A program made the translations under genes and the position numbers. Shown piece by piece: positions 24,241 to 33,352 of a DNA stretch of 35,915 nt. Within the stretch, counting starts at the first letter, position 1; the number at the start of each line of letters is the position of its first letter. The notes under the pieces were generated by a model. That model made no database searches. It was not told the origin of the DNA and was given only the letters and a program-made list of their open reading frames with translations. The stretch is from Mycobacterium interjectum. Its GTDB lineage: Bacteria; Actinomycetota; Actinomycetes; Mycobacteriales; Mycobacteriaceae. The stretch covers positions 3,678,588 through 3,714,502 of the forward strand of contig NZ_LT546237.1 in NCBI RefSeq assembly GCF_900078675.2. Direction: 5' to 3'.

Positions 24241-25407
24241 CTACCGCCCCTCAGAACCCGAAGCCGTGCCGGGCGGAATCTTGAACGGATCGGCCGCCTG
24301 TCCGGACAGGTTCGCCAGCTCGCCGGTCAAGAAGTCGGGCGGGTTGAGGATCTCGTTCATGTGCATCATGTTCGGGTCGAGTGCATACGACGTGGTGAAG
24401 AACGTCTCGCCAAGCCGCCGCAGGGTGAGGTCGAAGGTGGTGAACACGTTGAGGTAGTCGCCGCGCACGGCCTGCTTGATGCCCCAGTTGGGGAACGGGA
24501 ACGTCAGCAGGATCTGCATCGACGTGACGAAATTCTTCCGGTTATCGTTCAGCGCCTTCACGACCGAATACAGGCCTTTGACGTCTTCGGCGAAGTCCAC
24601 CTTGGTTTTCGAGAGCACGCGCGACGAAACGCCGGCCAGCTTCTTCAGCGCGGCGAACGCGTCGACGATGTGGCCCCGGTTCTTGTTGAGCACGCCGATC
24701 GCTTCGGGCAGCGTGTCCAGCGCGCGGCCCAGGTTGTCCTTGTCGCGCGCCAGGGTCGCCGAGAACCGGTTCAGCCCATCGACCGCGTCGATGATGTCGT
24801 TGACCTGCCGGTTCAGCCCCGCCGTCAATTCGGCGAGTCGGGGGATCAGGTCGGCGAATTGGTCCTGGCGGCCGGCGACGGCCTGGTAGGTCTCGTTCGT
24901 AATGTCTTCCAGCGCACCGAGGTTGCCCTTGTTGACCACTACGCCCAGGGCAGAAAGCACCTCTTCGGTGGTGGGAAAGCGGCCGGTGCTGGACTCGGGG
25001 ATCTTCGACCCGTTGACAAGCTTGCCGATCGCCGGCTTGCCCTTTGGGGCAGCCAGGTCGATGTGCAGCGAACCCAGCAACGATGTCTGGGCCACCGTCG
25101 CGATCGCGTTGGCCGGCAACACCACGTTCTTGTTGAGCGCCAGCTTCACTGCGGCATAGAAGGATCCGTCGGCCCGCTGCTCGGCCGAGATGCCCGAGAC
25201 GCTGCCCACGGTCACGTCGTCGACCATGACCGGCGAGTTCTGCGGCAGCGTCGCCACGTCGGGGATTTCGACGGTGACCGAATACGCGCCGCTCCCGTGG
25301 CCGGCTGTGCCGGGCATCGCCACGGAGTTCAGCCCGTTGAATTGACAACCGGCCAGTAGCGCGCCACCCACGGCTAACACGCTGGCGCGCAGCCAGATTC
25401 GGCTCAT
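24241..25407 (-). CDS. mce4E: Mce4E lipoprotein (LprN)
   Basis: A 388-aa MCE-family lipoprotein, also called LprN. The signal peptide has a lipobox LLAGC with the lipidated Cys at residue 21, so the protein is anchored by lipid rather than by a helix. The MCE domain covers about residues 43-115 (VTVEIPDVATLPQNSPVMVDDVTVGSV). A long alpha-helical part follows. Every mce operon has such an E-type lipoprotein subunit. Its start overlaps the stop of mce4D by 4 bases. Confidence 0.95.
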   Translation of the reverse strand: MSRIWLRASVLAVGGALLAGCQFNGLNSVAMPGTAGHGSGAYSVTVEIPDVATLPQNSPVMVDDVTVGSVSGISAEQRADGSFYAAVKLALNKNVVLPANAIATVAQTSLLGSLHIDLAAPKGKPAIGKLVNGSKIPESSTGRFPTTEEVLSALGVVVNKGNLGALEDITNETYQAVAGRQDQFADLIPRLAELTAGLNRQVNDIIDAVDGLNRFSATLARDKDNLGRALDTLPEAIGVLNKNRGHIVDAFAALKKLAGVSSRVLSKTKVDFAEDVKGLYSVVKALNDNRKNFVTSMQILLTFPFPNWGIKQAVRGDYLNVFTTFDLTLRRLGETFFTTSYALDPNMMHMNEILNPPDFLTGELANLSGQAADPFKIPPGTASGSEGR

Positions 25408-26849
25408 CCGCCACCGCCCAGGTTGGCCGCCGGGCCATTGGGCGCCTGGCTCGGCGCCGGGCCGGGTAGCGGACCGAACGCGTTACCGGGTCCGGGACTA
25501 GAGGCCTGACCCGGGCTCGCCCCGGCCGGCGGCGGCCCTGGAGGAGCGCCCGCCTGCGGCGCCGTCGGAACCAGCAGGGCCTGCAGATCCGTCGGGCTCT
25601 GGTCGGCCGGCGGCGATTGAGCGCCGTTAGCGGGTATCCAGGTCAGCTGGGGAACCGGTGTCTTCGCCTTGGCCTCGGTCTCCGGGGTGTCGTAAATGAT
25701 CTGACCCTTGTACGCGGTGATCGTGTTGAGCGGGTGGAACATCACCGGCGGATAGTTCACCGCCAGACGGCGCAGCACGGGGCCCAGGCGCTCACGGCAG
25801 AGCTCGGCACGCTTGAAGTACTCCGGCGCTTTCGGTCCCGCGGGTGTCTCGAAGGACCCGCCGCAGATGAACTGCACCGGATTGGAGAATTCGGGTATCG
25901 ACAACAGGCCGTTCAGGGTGCCCTGGGCGGGGTCATAGATGTTGTAGAAGTTGGTGATGCCGGGGCCGGCCACGTGCAGCACCTGTTCGATGTTGTCGCT
26001 CTGGTCGCTCAACGTCTGGGCGAAGTCGTTGAGGTTGTTGACCGTATCGATCAGAGTCGAATTGTTCTCGTGCAGGAAACCCCGGATGTCCGAGAGCGCT
26101 TGGTTGAGCGTGCCCAGGGTGTTGTCGAGGTGCCGCGAGCTGTCGGCAAGCACCTGTGACACCGAGGCGACGTTGCCGGCGAACTGTACGATCTGGTCGT
26201 TGCTCGCCGACAGCGCGTTCACCAGCACCTGCAGGTTCTTGACCGTGCCGAAGATGTCGCCGCGCGAATCGCCCAGCCGCCCGGCGACTTGTGAGAGCTC
26301 ACGCAGCGCGTTGTGGAAGGATTCGCCCTTGCCGTCGAGCGTGTCCGCGGCCTGGTTGATCGCCGCACCCAACGGGCCCTGAGATTGTCCCGCCGCGGGG
26401 CTCAACTGTACGGCCAGTTGGGTCAGCGACTCCTTCACCTCGTCCCATTCCACCGGCACCGCGGTGCGGGCCAGATCGATGCTGGCACCGTCGGGCAACA
26501 CCGCCCCGCCGGTGTACGCCGGGGCGAGCTGAACGAACCGTGCCGACACCAGGTTTGGCGACATGACGACGGCCTTGACATCTTTGGGGATCTTCACGTC
26601 CTTGGACACCGACATGGTGATCTTGACGTCGGAAGGCCGCGGCTCGATCGAGTCGATCGTGCCGACCGGCACGCCCAGCACACGGACCTGGTCGCCGGGG
26701 TACAGGCCGACGGCGGAGGTGAAGTAACCGACGACGGTGCGGTTATTGCCTTGCGCGGAGAGCACATACACGCCCGCCGCCGCCATCGCGACCAGCGCGA
26801 TGATGATGCCATAGCGCAGCCCGCGGCTGCCGGTGATCCGCTTCATCAT
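25404..26849 (-). CDS. mce4D: Mce4D, sterol importer subunit
   Basis: A 481-aa MCE-family protein. It has a transmembrane helix at about residues 12-31 and an MCE domain with VGYFTSAVGLYPGDQVRVLGVPVGTIDSIE. The extended helical domain is followed by a Pro/Ala/Gly-rich tail from about residue 420. The tail is longer than in M. tuberculosis Mce4D (451 aa). The ATG overlaps the mce4C stop codon as ATGA. A second ATG follows directly (MMKR), and either may be used. Confidence 0.95.
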   Translation of the reverse strand: MMKRITGSRGLRYGIIIALVAMAAAGVYVLSAQGNNRTVVGYFTSAVGLYPGDQVRVLGVPVGTIDSIEPRPSDVKITMSVSKDVKIPKDVKAVVMSPNLVSARFVQLAPAYTGGAVLPDGASIDLARTAVPVEWDEVKESLTQLAVQLSPAAGQSQGPLGAAINQAADTLDGKGESFHNALRELSQVAGRLGDSRGDIFGTVKNLQVLVNALSASNDQIVQFAGNVASVSQVLADSSRHLDNTLGTLNQALSDIRGFLHENNSTLIDTVNNLNDFAQTLSDQSDNIEQVLHVAGPGITNFYNIYDPAQGTLNGLLSIPEFSNPVQFICGGSFETPAGPKAPEYFKRAELCRERLGPVLRRLAVNYPPVMFHPLNTITAYKGQIIYDTPETEAKAKTPVPQLTWIPANGAQSPPADQSPTDLQALLVPTAPQAGAPPGPPPAGASPGQASSPGPGNAFGPLPGPAPSQAPNGPAANLGGGG

Positions 26850-27910
26850 GGTGACTTCGGCCTAATCACCCAGCGTTCCTGAATCAGCCCGCGCAGGTAG
26901 TCGGAGAGGCTGGCCGGCAGCTTGCCCGGCTGGTAGAAGAAGTCGAACACCATCGCGATCATCGACGCCGGCAGCACGCTGTAGACGTTCACGTTGAACC
27001 CGGGCCCCGAGCCAACCACCTCGCCCAGCGTTGTCGCGTAGGCGGGCAGCCGCTTGAGGGCCTCGGTGATGTAGTCGCGGCGCTCGTTGAGGTTGGACAG
27101 CACCGAGTTCAGCTTGCTCAGCGCCGGGCCGAACTCCTTGCGGTTGTCGGCGACGAAACCGGAAATCTGCGCCGACACGTCGTGGATACCCGAGATCAGC
27201 TGACCGATCGCGGCGCGCCGCTCGTCGAGCGCGGCGAACAACTCGTTGCCGTCGTCGACCAGCTTGTTGACCTGGTCGGCGCGCTGCGACAGCACCGCCG
27301 TCACCGACTTCGCGTGCGCCAGCAGGCCTTGCAGGGCCTCGTCGCGGCGGTTCAGGGTGCGCGACAGCGACGTCACCCCGTCCAGGGCGCCGCGCAGTTC
27401 GGGGGTGGCGTCGTGCAGCGTGTCGGTCAGCACGTTGAGGGCCTGGTCGAACTGCGGCTTGTTGAGATTGCTGGCGTTTTGACCGAGGTCCTCGAGTGCA
27501 CCCGCCAGCGTGTAGGGCGTGGTGGTCCGACTCAGCGGGATGGTGGTGGCGTTGCCGTGGCCGGCGGGGCTCACCGAGATCGAGCGTTCGCCGAGGATGG
27601 TGTCGGTGCGGATCGCGGCCAGGGACTGATCACCCACGGCGACGTGCCGGTCCACGCTGAACGTCACCTTGGCGCTGTTCCCGGCGAGCCCGACGGACTG
27701 GACCTTGCCGACCTTGAACCCTGAGACGTACACGGCGTTGCCGGGCGTGATGCCGCCGGCGTCGGTGAAGTAGGCGTTGTACGTTTTGCCCTGCGGCCAG
27801 AAGGGCAGGCCGCTATAGCCGAATGCGATGAGGACGACGCAGACCACCAGCACCACGCCGAAGATGCCGGTGCGCAACGGGTCGCGTTCACGTCTTGCGC
27901 TACTTGGCAA
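26846..27910 (-). CDS. mce4C: Mce4C, sterol importer subunit
   Basis: A 354-aa MCE-family protein. It has an N-terminal transmembrane helix (about residues 14-33) and an MCE domain TYNAYFTDAGGITPGNAVYVSGFKVGKVQSVGL. Long helices follow, ending with the helical C-terminus and no proline-rich tail. Length is close to M. tuberculosis Mce4C (357 aa). It overlaps mce4B by 11 bases. Confidence 0.95.
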   Translation of the reverse strand: MPSSARRERDPLRTGIFGVVLVVCVVLIAFGYSGLPFWPQGKTYNAYFTDAGGITPGNAVYVSGFKVGKVQSVGLAGNSAKVTFSVDRHVAVGDQSLAAIRTDTILGERSISVSPAGHGNATTIPLSRTTTPYTLAGALEDLGQNASNLNKPQFDQALNVLTDTLHDATPELRGALDGVTSLSRTLNRRDEALQGLLAHAKSVTAVLSQRADQVNKLVDDGNELFAALDERRAAIGQLISGIHDVSAQISGFVADNRKEFGPALSKLNSVLSNLNERRDYITEALKRLPAYATTLGEVVGSGPGFNVNVYSVLPASMIAMVFDFFYQPGKLPASLSDYLRGLIQERWVIRPKSP

Positions 27911-28952
27911 AAGCGCACCTCCCCTTGCTGGGGTCCAATTGGCCGCCCATGGGTATCCGAATGTCGCCGCCGGCCGGGCCGTTGATCTTGATCGTTACCG
28001 AGCAGAAGTAGATGTTGAAGAAGGCGCCGTAGGCGCCCAGCGCGGACAGTCGCAGGTAGTCCTCGCCCAGTTGCTCGACGTCGTTGTTCACCTCGGCCTT
28101 GCGGTTGTCCAGCTCGGTGGCCAGGGGCCGGGTGTTCTCCAAGATGCCCTGCAGCGGACGCCGCGAATTCTTCAGCAGCTCAGTCAAATCCGTCGTCGTC
28201 GACGCGAGCGGCGGGATGGCGCCCGCGACATCGTCCTTGTTCTTGGCCAGACCGGTGATCAATTGCTGGAGCTGATCAACGCTGGCCGAGAACTGCGCGC
28301 TCTTCTGATCGACGGTGCCCAGCACGGTGTTCAGGTTCGTAATGGTGTCGCCGATGAGCTGGTCGCGGTGGCCCAGGGCCGACGAGAAGGCACTGGTGTC
28401 GGCCAGCACGTTGGACAACGCTCCCCCCTGGCCCTGCAGCAACTGGATGACCGCGCTGCTGATGGTGTTGACCTTGTCGGCATCCAGGCCCTTGAGCACC
28501 GGCCGCAGGCCGCCCAGCAGCGCGTCGAGATCCAGTGCGGGCTGGGTGTGCTCGGAGTTGATCGTGCCGCCCGCCGGCAACTTCCGCAGCTCCCCCGGGC
28601 CCGACGTGATCTCCAAAAAGCGGTCGCCGACCAGGTTCTCGTAACGGATCACCGCGCGCGTGGACGTGTATAGCGTGTAGCGGCTGTCGACTCCGAACTG
28701 GACGTCGACGGTGTTGTTCGGGTTGAGCTTGATGCCCGACACGGCGCCGACCGGCACCCCGGCGATGCGAACCTTTTGGCCGGCCTTCAACCGCGACGCA
28801 TCCGTGAAGGTTGCGTGATAGGAGGTCTCGGGACCGAACCGGAAATCACCGAATACCACCACCAGACCGGCGGCCACCACCAGCATCACGACCGCGAAGA
28901 TGCCGAGCTTGATCACCATCGACCGGTGCGACGGCATTCCCGAGGCGGCCAT
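27900..28952 (-). CDS. mce4B: Mce4B, sterol importer subunit
   Basis: A 350-aa MCE-family protein, the same length as M. tuberculosis Mce4B. It has a transmembrane helix at residues about 14-35 and an MCE domain at about 44-117 (SYHATFTDASRLKAGQKVRIAGVPVGAVSGI). Near the end is an FFNIYFC segment followed by a glycine-rich C-terminus. Its start shares one base with the stop of mce4A (TGATG-type junction), which indicates coupled translation. Confidence 0.95.
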   Translation of the reverse strand: MAASGMPSHRSMVIKLGIFAVVMLVVAAGLVVVFGDFRFGPETSYHATFTDASRLKAGQKVRIAGVPVGAVSGIKLNPNNTVDVQFGVDSRYTLYTSTRAVIRYENLVGDRFLEITSGPGELRKLPAGGTINSEHTQPALDLDALLGGLRPVLKGLDADKVNTISSAVIQLLQGQGGALSNVLADTSAFSSALGHRDQLIGDTITNLNTVLGTVDQKSAQFSASVDQLQQLITGLAKNKDDVAGAIPPLASTTTDLTELLKNSRRPLQGILENTRPLATELDNRKAEVNNDVEQLGEDYLRLSALGAYGAFFNIYFCSVTIKINGPAGGDIRIPMGGQLDPSKGRCAFAK

Positions 28953-30154
28953 CAGAAGTCGTCCCGTTCCGCGAAGGCGCCGTGGAACAGGAACTGCAGC
29001 GTGGAGGGCGCGTCGAACTGGAGTTCGGTGAAGGGCTCGTACGGGACGTTGGCGTTGTCGGTGACGAGGAACGGCGCCCGGTAGAACGACCCGCCGTGTT
29101 GCTTGCTCGGAATGTCAGGCAGCCCGCGGCAATTCGGGCCACCGGACGCGTTGACCTGCGGCAGGGCTTCCGGATACGTGTACGACGGTGCGCCCAAGAT
29201 GAAGCTCGACGACGTGAACAGGCCCGCCTTGTTGCCGCCGAGCAGGGGGCCGAATTCCTTGATGCCTCGATCGATACCCGCGAATATGCAGCCGAGTTCG
29301 GGCGAGTAGTCGGCGGCCACCTTGATCGGCGCGCGCAGCCTGTTGATCGCGTCGATGAAGTTCTGCTCGGCGGGCTCCAGCGTCTCGTAGGCGTTGTTGG
29401 CCAGCCCGATCGTCGCCAACAACGTGTCGTTGAGGTTCTTCTGCTGGTCGACGACGGTCCTGTTGATCGTGGGCAAGCTGTCGAAGACGGTATTCAGGTC
29501 GGGGGCGGCGTCGGCGTAGGTGTTGGTGACGATCCCGGTCTTGCGGAAGTCTTCCTGCAGGGCGGGCAGCTTCGGGTTCGCCTGCCGTGCCAGGGTATTC
29601 AGTCCTGACAAGGTGCCGCCGAAGTCGTCGCCGTGGCCACGCAGGCCTTCGGCGAGCGCGCTGAGCGTCCCGTTCAATTCGACGGGGTCGATCTTGTGCA
29701 GCAGGTCCATCAGCGACTGGAACAATGTGTTGACTTCCAGTTGCACCGCCGAGGCTTGGACATGCGCGTCCGGGCGCAGCGACGTCGGCGAGGGCGCTTG
29801 GGGCGGAAGGAATTCCACCGACTTGGCGCCGAAGATGGTGTTCCCCCCGATGTGCACGGTCGCGTTGGAGGGGATGAAGTGCATCTGGTCGCTGTTGATG
29901 GCCAGCGTCAGCCGCGCCTGGTCACCGGAGTAGTCGATGGCGGTGACCTTGCCGATCTGGAGGCCGCGGTACTTGACCTTGGCGCCCTTGTCCATCACCA
30001 GTCCCGCCCGCGGTGACGAGACGGTGACGGTGTCGGTCGAGGCGAAAGCCGCTGTGTAAGAGAGATAAGTCAGGGCGACGAAGGCCACAATCAAAGCGGC
30101 CAGCAGCGCCGCTGCCAGCCGGACACTCGATCGTCGCGATACCCGTTCTGCCAT
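28952..30154 (-). CDS. mce4A: Mce4A, sterol importer subunit
   Basis: A 400-aa MCE-family protein, equal in length to M. tuberculosis Mce4A (Rv3499c). It has a transmembrane segment at residues 11-35 and an MCE domain at about 40-117 (VSSPRAGLVMDKGAKVKYRGLQIGKV). Later parts are helical. The ATG at 30154 was chosen because it matches the known N-terminus and lies 5 bases after yrbE4B. The frame remains open upstream to 30565, but that part is the antiparallel-frame shadow of yrbE4B. Mce4A is needed for cholesterol uptake and growth on sterols in mycobacteria. Confidence 0.96.
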   Translation of the reverse strand: MAERVSRRSSVRLAAALLAALIVAFVALTYLSYTAAFASTDTVTVSSPRAGLVMDKGAKVKYRGLQIGKVTAIDYSGDQARLTLAINSDQMHFIPSNATVHIGGNTIFGAKSVEFLPPQAPSPTSLRPDAHVQASAVQLEVNTLFQSLMDLLHKIDPVELNGTLSALAEGLRGHGDDFGGTLSGLNTLARQANPKLPALQEDFRKTGIVTNTYADAAPDLNTVFDSLPTINRTVVDQQKNLNDTLLATIGLANNAYETLEPAEQNFIDAINRLRAPIKVAADYSPELGCIFAGIDRGIKEFGPLLGGNKAGLFTSSSFILGAPSYTYPEALPQVNASGGPNCRGLPDIPSKQHGGSFYRAPFLVTDNANVPYEPFTELQFDAPSTLQFLFHGAFAERDDF

Positions 30155-30159
30155 CGTCC

Positions 30160-31002
30160 CTACCCGGAGAGATTGAAATTGCCGGACGCGCCGTAGACGG
30201 CGAGCGAGATGAACAAGGTGATGACGACCACGACGATCAGCGAGGTCCGCACGGCCTGGCCGACCGCGATGCCGACCCCGACCGGCCCGCCGGTGGCGTT
30301 GTAGCCGTAATAGGTATGGACGAGCATCACCGCGATGGACATCACGATGGCCTGCAGGAACGACCACAGCAAATCGGACGGAATGAGGAAGGTATTGAAG
30401 TAGTGGTCGTACAGGCCCTTGGACTGCCCGTTGATGTACACCGTGGTGAAGCGGGCGGCGAAGAACGCGGCCAGGACCGACAGCGAATACAGCGGAATGA
30501 TCGCGATCAGGCCGGCGATCAGCCGGGTCGACACCAGGTAGGACACGGACTCCACCGCCATGCATTCGACGGCGTCGATCTCCTCGGACACCCGCATGGC
30601 GCCCAGTTGGGCGGTGGCGCCGGCGCCGATGGTGGCCGCCAGCGCGATGCCGGCGATCACCGGCGCGACGATGCGGACGTTCAGGAACGCCGACAGGAAC
30701 CCGGTGAGCGCCTCGATGCCGATGTTGCCCAGCGACGAGTAGCCCTGCACGGCGATGACGCCGCCGGAGGCCAGGGTCAGGAAGGCCGCCACCCCGACGG
30801 TGCCGCCGATCATGATGAGAGCGCCCGCGCCCAGCGTCATCTCGGCGATGAGCCGGATCGTCTCTTTGCGGTAGCGGGTGAGTGCGTCGGGGACGTGCCG
30901 CAGGGTCTCTCCATAGAACAAGGCCTGCTCGCCGAAGTCGTCGACGGGCGCCTGCAACCTCGTCATGATGCGGCGAAACCGGAGGGTGGCGTCGTAGCTC
31001 AT
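30160..31002 (-). CDS. yrbE4B: YrbE4B, permease subunit of the Mce4 transporter
   Basis: A 280-aa MlaE/YrbE-family integral membrane protein with five or six hydrophobic segments. The conserved MlaE block is visible in TIGAGATAQLGAMRVSEEIDAVECMAVES, with its EEIDA motif thought to contact the ATPase. Together with YrbE4A it makes the inner-membrane channel through which cholesterol passes, powered by a separately encoded MceG ATPase, which is not in this window. It lies 16 bases after yrbE4A. Confidence 0.96.
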   Translation of the reverse strand: MSYDATLRFRRIMTRLQAPVDDFGEQALFYGETLRHVPDALTRYRKETIRLIAEMTLGAGALIMIGGTVGVAAFLTLASGGVIAVQGYSSLGNIGIEALTGFLSAFLNVRIVAPVIAGIALAATIGAGATAQLGAMRVSEEIDAVECMAVESVSYLVSTRLIAGLIAIIPLYSLSVLAAFFAARFTTVYINGQSKGLYDHYFNTFLIPSDLLWSFLQAIVMSIAVMLVHTYYGYNATGGPVGVGIAVGQAVRTSLIVVVVITLFISLAVYGASGNFNLSG

Positions 31003-31018
31003 CGGGTGCTCACTCGCC

Positions 31019-31792
31019 TCATTTCGCCGTAATCCGCACGCCGATGGCGGTCATGACCACGTTGATGACGAACAGGCAGATGAACGCGTAGACGACGGTT
31101 TCGTTGACCGCGTTGCCGACGCCCTTCGGCCCACCCTTCACGGTCAGGCCGCGGTAACAGCCGACCAGCCCGGCCATCACGCCGAACAGCAACGCCTTGA
31201 CTTCGGCGAGCACCAGCTCGCGCAGCCCGGTGAGCACGGTCAGGCCGTTGATGAACGCGCCCGGGTTGACGCCCTGGAGGAAGACGGAGAACGCGTAGCC
31301 GCCGGACAGGCCGATGGCGCACACCAGGCCGTTGAGCAACAACGCGACGACCGTGGACGCGAGTACCCGCGGCACCACCAGCCGGTGGACCGGGTCGATG
31401 CCGAGCACCCGCATCGCGTCGATCTCTTCGCGGATGGTGCGTGCACCCAGGTCGGCGCAGATCGCGGTGGCGCCGGCGCCGGCCACGACGAGCACGGTGA
31501 CCACCGGGCCCAGCTGGGTGATGGTGCCGAAAGCGGTTCCGGCGCCGGACAAGTCGGCCGCGCCGATCTCGCGCAACAGGATGTTGAGGGTGAACGCGAC
31601 CAGCACGGTGAACGGGATGGAGACCAGCAGCGTCGGCACCAGCGACACGCGGGCGATCATCCACGTCTGTTCGAGGAACTCGCCGAATTGGAAGGGCCGT
31701 CGGAAGGTCTCGCGGGCGGTGTCGATCATCATCTCGAAGAACCCGCCCACAGCGCGGGCCGGAACCGCGAGTTGTTCTTTCAACTCGGCCAC
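31019..31792 (-). CDS. yrbE4A: YrbE4A, permease subunit of the Mce4 transporter
   Basis: A 257-aa MlaE/YrbE-family permease. It carries the GAGATAICADLGARTIREEIDAMRVLGIDP block and about five transmembrane segments. It is the first gene of the ten-gene mce4 operon. It starts with GTG after AAAGGGGGG. The sequence is nearly the same as M. tuberculosis YrbE4A (Rv3501c) through the conserved middle. A KstR-like site lies about 180 bases upstream. Confidence 0.96.
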   Translation of the reverse strand: MAELKEQLAVPARAVGGFFEMMIDTARETFRRPFQFGEFLEQTWMIARVSLVPTLLVSIPFTVLVAFTLNILLREIGAADLSGAGTAFGTITQLGPVVTVLVVAGAGATAICADLGARTIREEIDAMRVLGIDPVHRLVVPRVLASTVVALLLNGLVCAIGLSGGYAFSVFLQGVNPGAFINGLTVLTGLRELVLAEVKALLFGVMAGLVGCYRGLTVKGGPKGVGNAVNETVVYAFICLFVINVVMTAIGVRITAK

Positions 31793-32023
31793 CCCCCTTT
31801 GCTGGTCGCGGCGAAGCCTGTGTTCCGCCTTTGCATTGTCTTCGGTCGCTCGCGGCCCGGTGTGAGCCGGCTCATATTAACCCAGAAGAAGTGGGTGCTG
31901 TCAATGAACAGCATTTCTGTATCCGAAGCGTTAGTTTGTCCAGGTCAGAGGGGTTGCCGTTACTTCAATCTGACACATGTTCTACTCGGTCAATTCCCCC
32001 CGCAAAATTCGTTTACACGGCCA
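31793..32023. promoter_or_regulatory. mce4 operon leader and promoter region
   Basis: A gap of 231 bases between hsd4A and yrbE4A, both on the minus strand. It is less GC-rich than its surroundings and contains the KstR-like site at 31971-31984. It probably holds the mce4 promoter, leaving a leader of up to about 180 bases. Confidence 0.6.
31971..31984. promoter_or_regulatory. KstR-like operator upstream of yrbE4A
   Basis: TGACACATGTTCTA differs at one position from the KstR consensus TnnAACnnGTTnnA. KstR is the TetR-type repressor of cholesterol genes in mycobacteria and is known to control mce4. The site is in the right place for that. Confidence 0.6.
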
Positions 32024-32935
32024 TTACTCCATCAGCCCGACGGCGGAAAAGTTCCGCTCCGGATCGCGTCCAGCAAAGTATTTTTGGAGCTCGCGGCTGA
32101 GTTGGCCGGGTTCCCACGCCGGCCCGTCCGCGGAGAACCTGTGCTCCGCTGTCGGCGCGGAAACCAGCGTCACCTGCGGACCGTAGACGATGAACACCTG
32201 ACCGTTGACTTCGGCGGCGGCCGGCGATGACAAGAACTTGACCAGGCTGACCACGTGCTCCGGCGAGAGCGGGTCGATGCCGCCCGCCTCTAATTCGGGT
32301 GCCGCCCCGAAGACGTCGGCCGTCATCGCGGTGCGGGCCCGCGGACAGATCGCATTGGCGCATACCCCGCAGCGGCCCAGGGCCCGCGCGGCGGTCAGGG
32401 TGAGCGAGATGATGCCGGCCTTGGCCGCGCCGTAGTTGGCCTGGCCCACCGGCCCCACCAGACCGGCCTCCGAGGCGGTGTTGACGATGCGGCCGAAGAC
32501 CGTCCCGCCGGCATCCTTGGCCTTGGTGCGCCAGTAGGTGGCCGCGTTGCGCGTCAGCAGGAAATGGCCGCGCAGGTGCACCGCGATGACGAGGTCCCAT
32601 TCCTCGTCGGACATGTTGAACAGCATCCGGTCGCGCGTGATCCCGGCGTTGTTCACCACGATGTCCAGCCCGCCGAGCCCGTCGGCGGTGGCCACCAGCT
32701 CGTCGGCCGTCGCGCGCTCACTGATGTCGCCGGCCACGGCGACGGCCTTGGCGCCGGTGGCGCTGATCTCGTCGATGACGTCGGAGGCATCCAACGCACC
32801 GGCGATGTCGTTGACGACGACGGTGGCGCCGAGGCCGGCTAAGCCGAGCGCCTCGGCGCGGCCCAGTCCCGCGGCCGCACCGGTCACCACCGCGACCTTT
32901 CCGGACAGATCGGCCGCGTTTGTGCTGCTAGTCAA
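32024..32935 (-). CDS. hsd4A: Hsd4A, steroid/hydroxyacyl-CoA short-chain dehydrogenase
   Basis: A 303-aa short-chain dehydrogenase. It has TGAAAGLG (residues 18-25) for NAD(P) binding, NNAG (95-98), Ser155, and the Tyr168-x3-Lys172 catalytic pair in YGAAK. Sequence and place match M. tuberculosis Rv3502c (Hsd4A), which oxidises 17-beta-hydroxysteroids and the 3-hydroxyacyl-CoA of the sterol side chain. The C-terminal extension (EHRFSADGPAWEPGQLSRELQKYF...) is typical of this SDR group. It lies 13 bases downstream of fdxD and is probably co-transcribed with it. Confidence 0.92.
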   Translation of the reverse strand: MTSSTNAADLSGKVAVVTGAAAGLGRAEALGLAGLGATVVVNDIAGALDASDVIDEISATGAKAVAVAGDISERATADELVATADGLGGLDIVVNNAGITRDRMLFNMSDEEWDLVIAVHLRGHFLLTRNAATYWRTKAKDAGGTVFGRIVNTASEAGLVGPVGQANYGAAKAGIISLTLTAARALGRCGVCANAICPRARTAMTADVFGAAPELEAGGIDPLSPEHVVSLVKFLSSPAAAEVNGQVFIVYGPQVTLVSAPTAEHRFSADGPAWEPGQLSRELQKYFAGRDPERNFSAVGLME

Positions 32936-32948
32936 TTTATGAATACCT

Positions 32949-33140
32949 CTAGTCTTGGCGCAGCAGCGCGGCGCGGGGGCACTCGGCGATGGCCTGGTCG
33001 GCCAGCTGCTCTCGGTCGGGCGGAATCGGATCGATCTTCACCACGGCGTAGTCCTCGTCGTCCAGGTCGAACAGGTCAGGCGCGATTCCCATGCACACCG
33101 CGTTGCCTTCACACCGGTCACGATCCACGATCACCCGCAC
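32949..33140 (-). CDS. fdxD: FdxD, small iron-sulfur ferredoxin
   Basis: A 63-aa ferredoxin, the same length as M. tuberculosis FdxD (Rv3503c). The cluster ligands are visible in RCEGNAVCMG (C-x5-C) and the later ECPRAAL, as in single-cluster 3Fe-4S ferredoxins that pass electrons to P450s and other oxygenases. The GTG at 33140 is preceded by AAGGAGGG, the best ribosome site in the area. A longer frame from 33185 has no such site. It is first in a short operon with hsd4A and diverges from fadE26. Confidence 0.92.
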   Translation of the reverse strand: MRVIVDRDRCEGNAVCMGIAPDLFDLDDEDYAVVKIDPIPPDREQLADQAIAECPRAALLRQD

Positions 33141-33144
33141 GGCA

Positions 33145-33152
33145 CCCTCCTT
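33145..33152 (-). promoter_or_regulatory. Ribosome binding site of fdxD
   Basis: AAGGAGGG on the minus strand, four bases before the GTG at 33140. It decides the start in favour of the 63-aa form. Confidence 0.8.
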
Positions 33153-33248
33153 GAACCTGGCCTTCAAACTGAGCACTCGCCCCATCGGTATGTAGATCCA
33201 CCATAGGGCCCCAGTGCGTCAGGGCAAACGGTCGCTGGATTCCAAGAC

Positions 33249-33262
33249 TAGAACGTGTTACA
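33249..33262. promoter_or_regulatory. KstR operator between fdxD and fadE26
   Basis: TAGAACGTGTTACA fits the KstR consensus TnnAACnnGTTnnA at every fixed position. It lies in the divergent promoter region, about 110 bases from fdxD and 90 from fadE26. It can therefore control both the hsd4A and fadE26-fadE27-fadD17 transcripts in response to sterol-derived CoA thioesters. Confidence 0.85.
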
Positions 33263-33352
33263 ACCGGGGAGGCGAACGGGTAGCCGTTGGCAGGGCTACC
33301 ACACGTGACGTGGCATTCGATATCGACGCTTGACGAACAAGGACGGCTGGTT

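Noticed and set aside
30155..30565. Upstream extension of the mce4A frame
   Set aside because: It overlaps yrbE4B on the same strand in another frame, has Arg/His-rich shadow composition, and the 400-aa start at 30154 matches the family.
33287..33352. Longer N-terminus of FadE26
   Set aside because: The extra 22 residues lie outside the conserved protein, and the ATG at 33353 has its own ribosome site.
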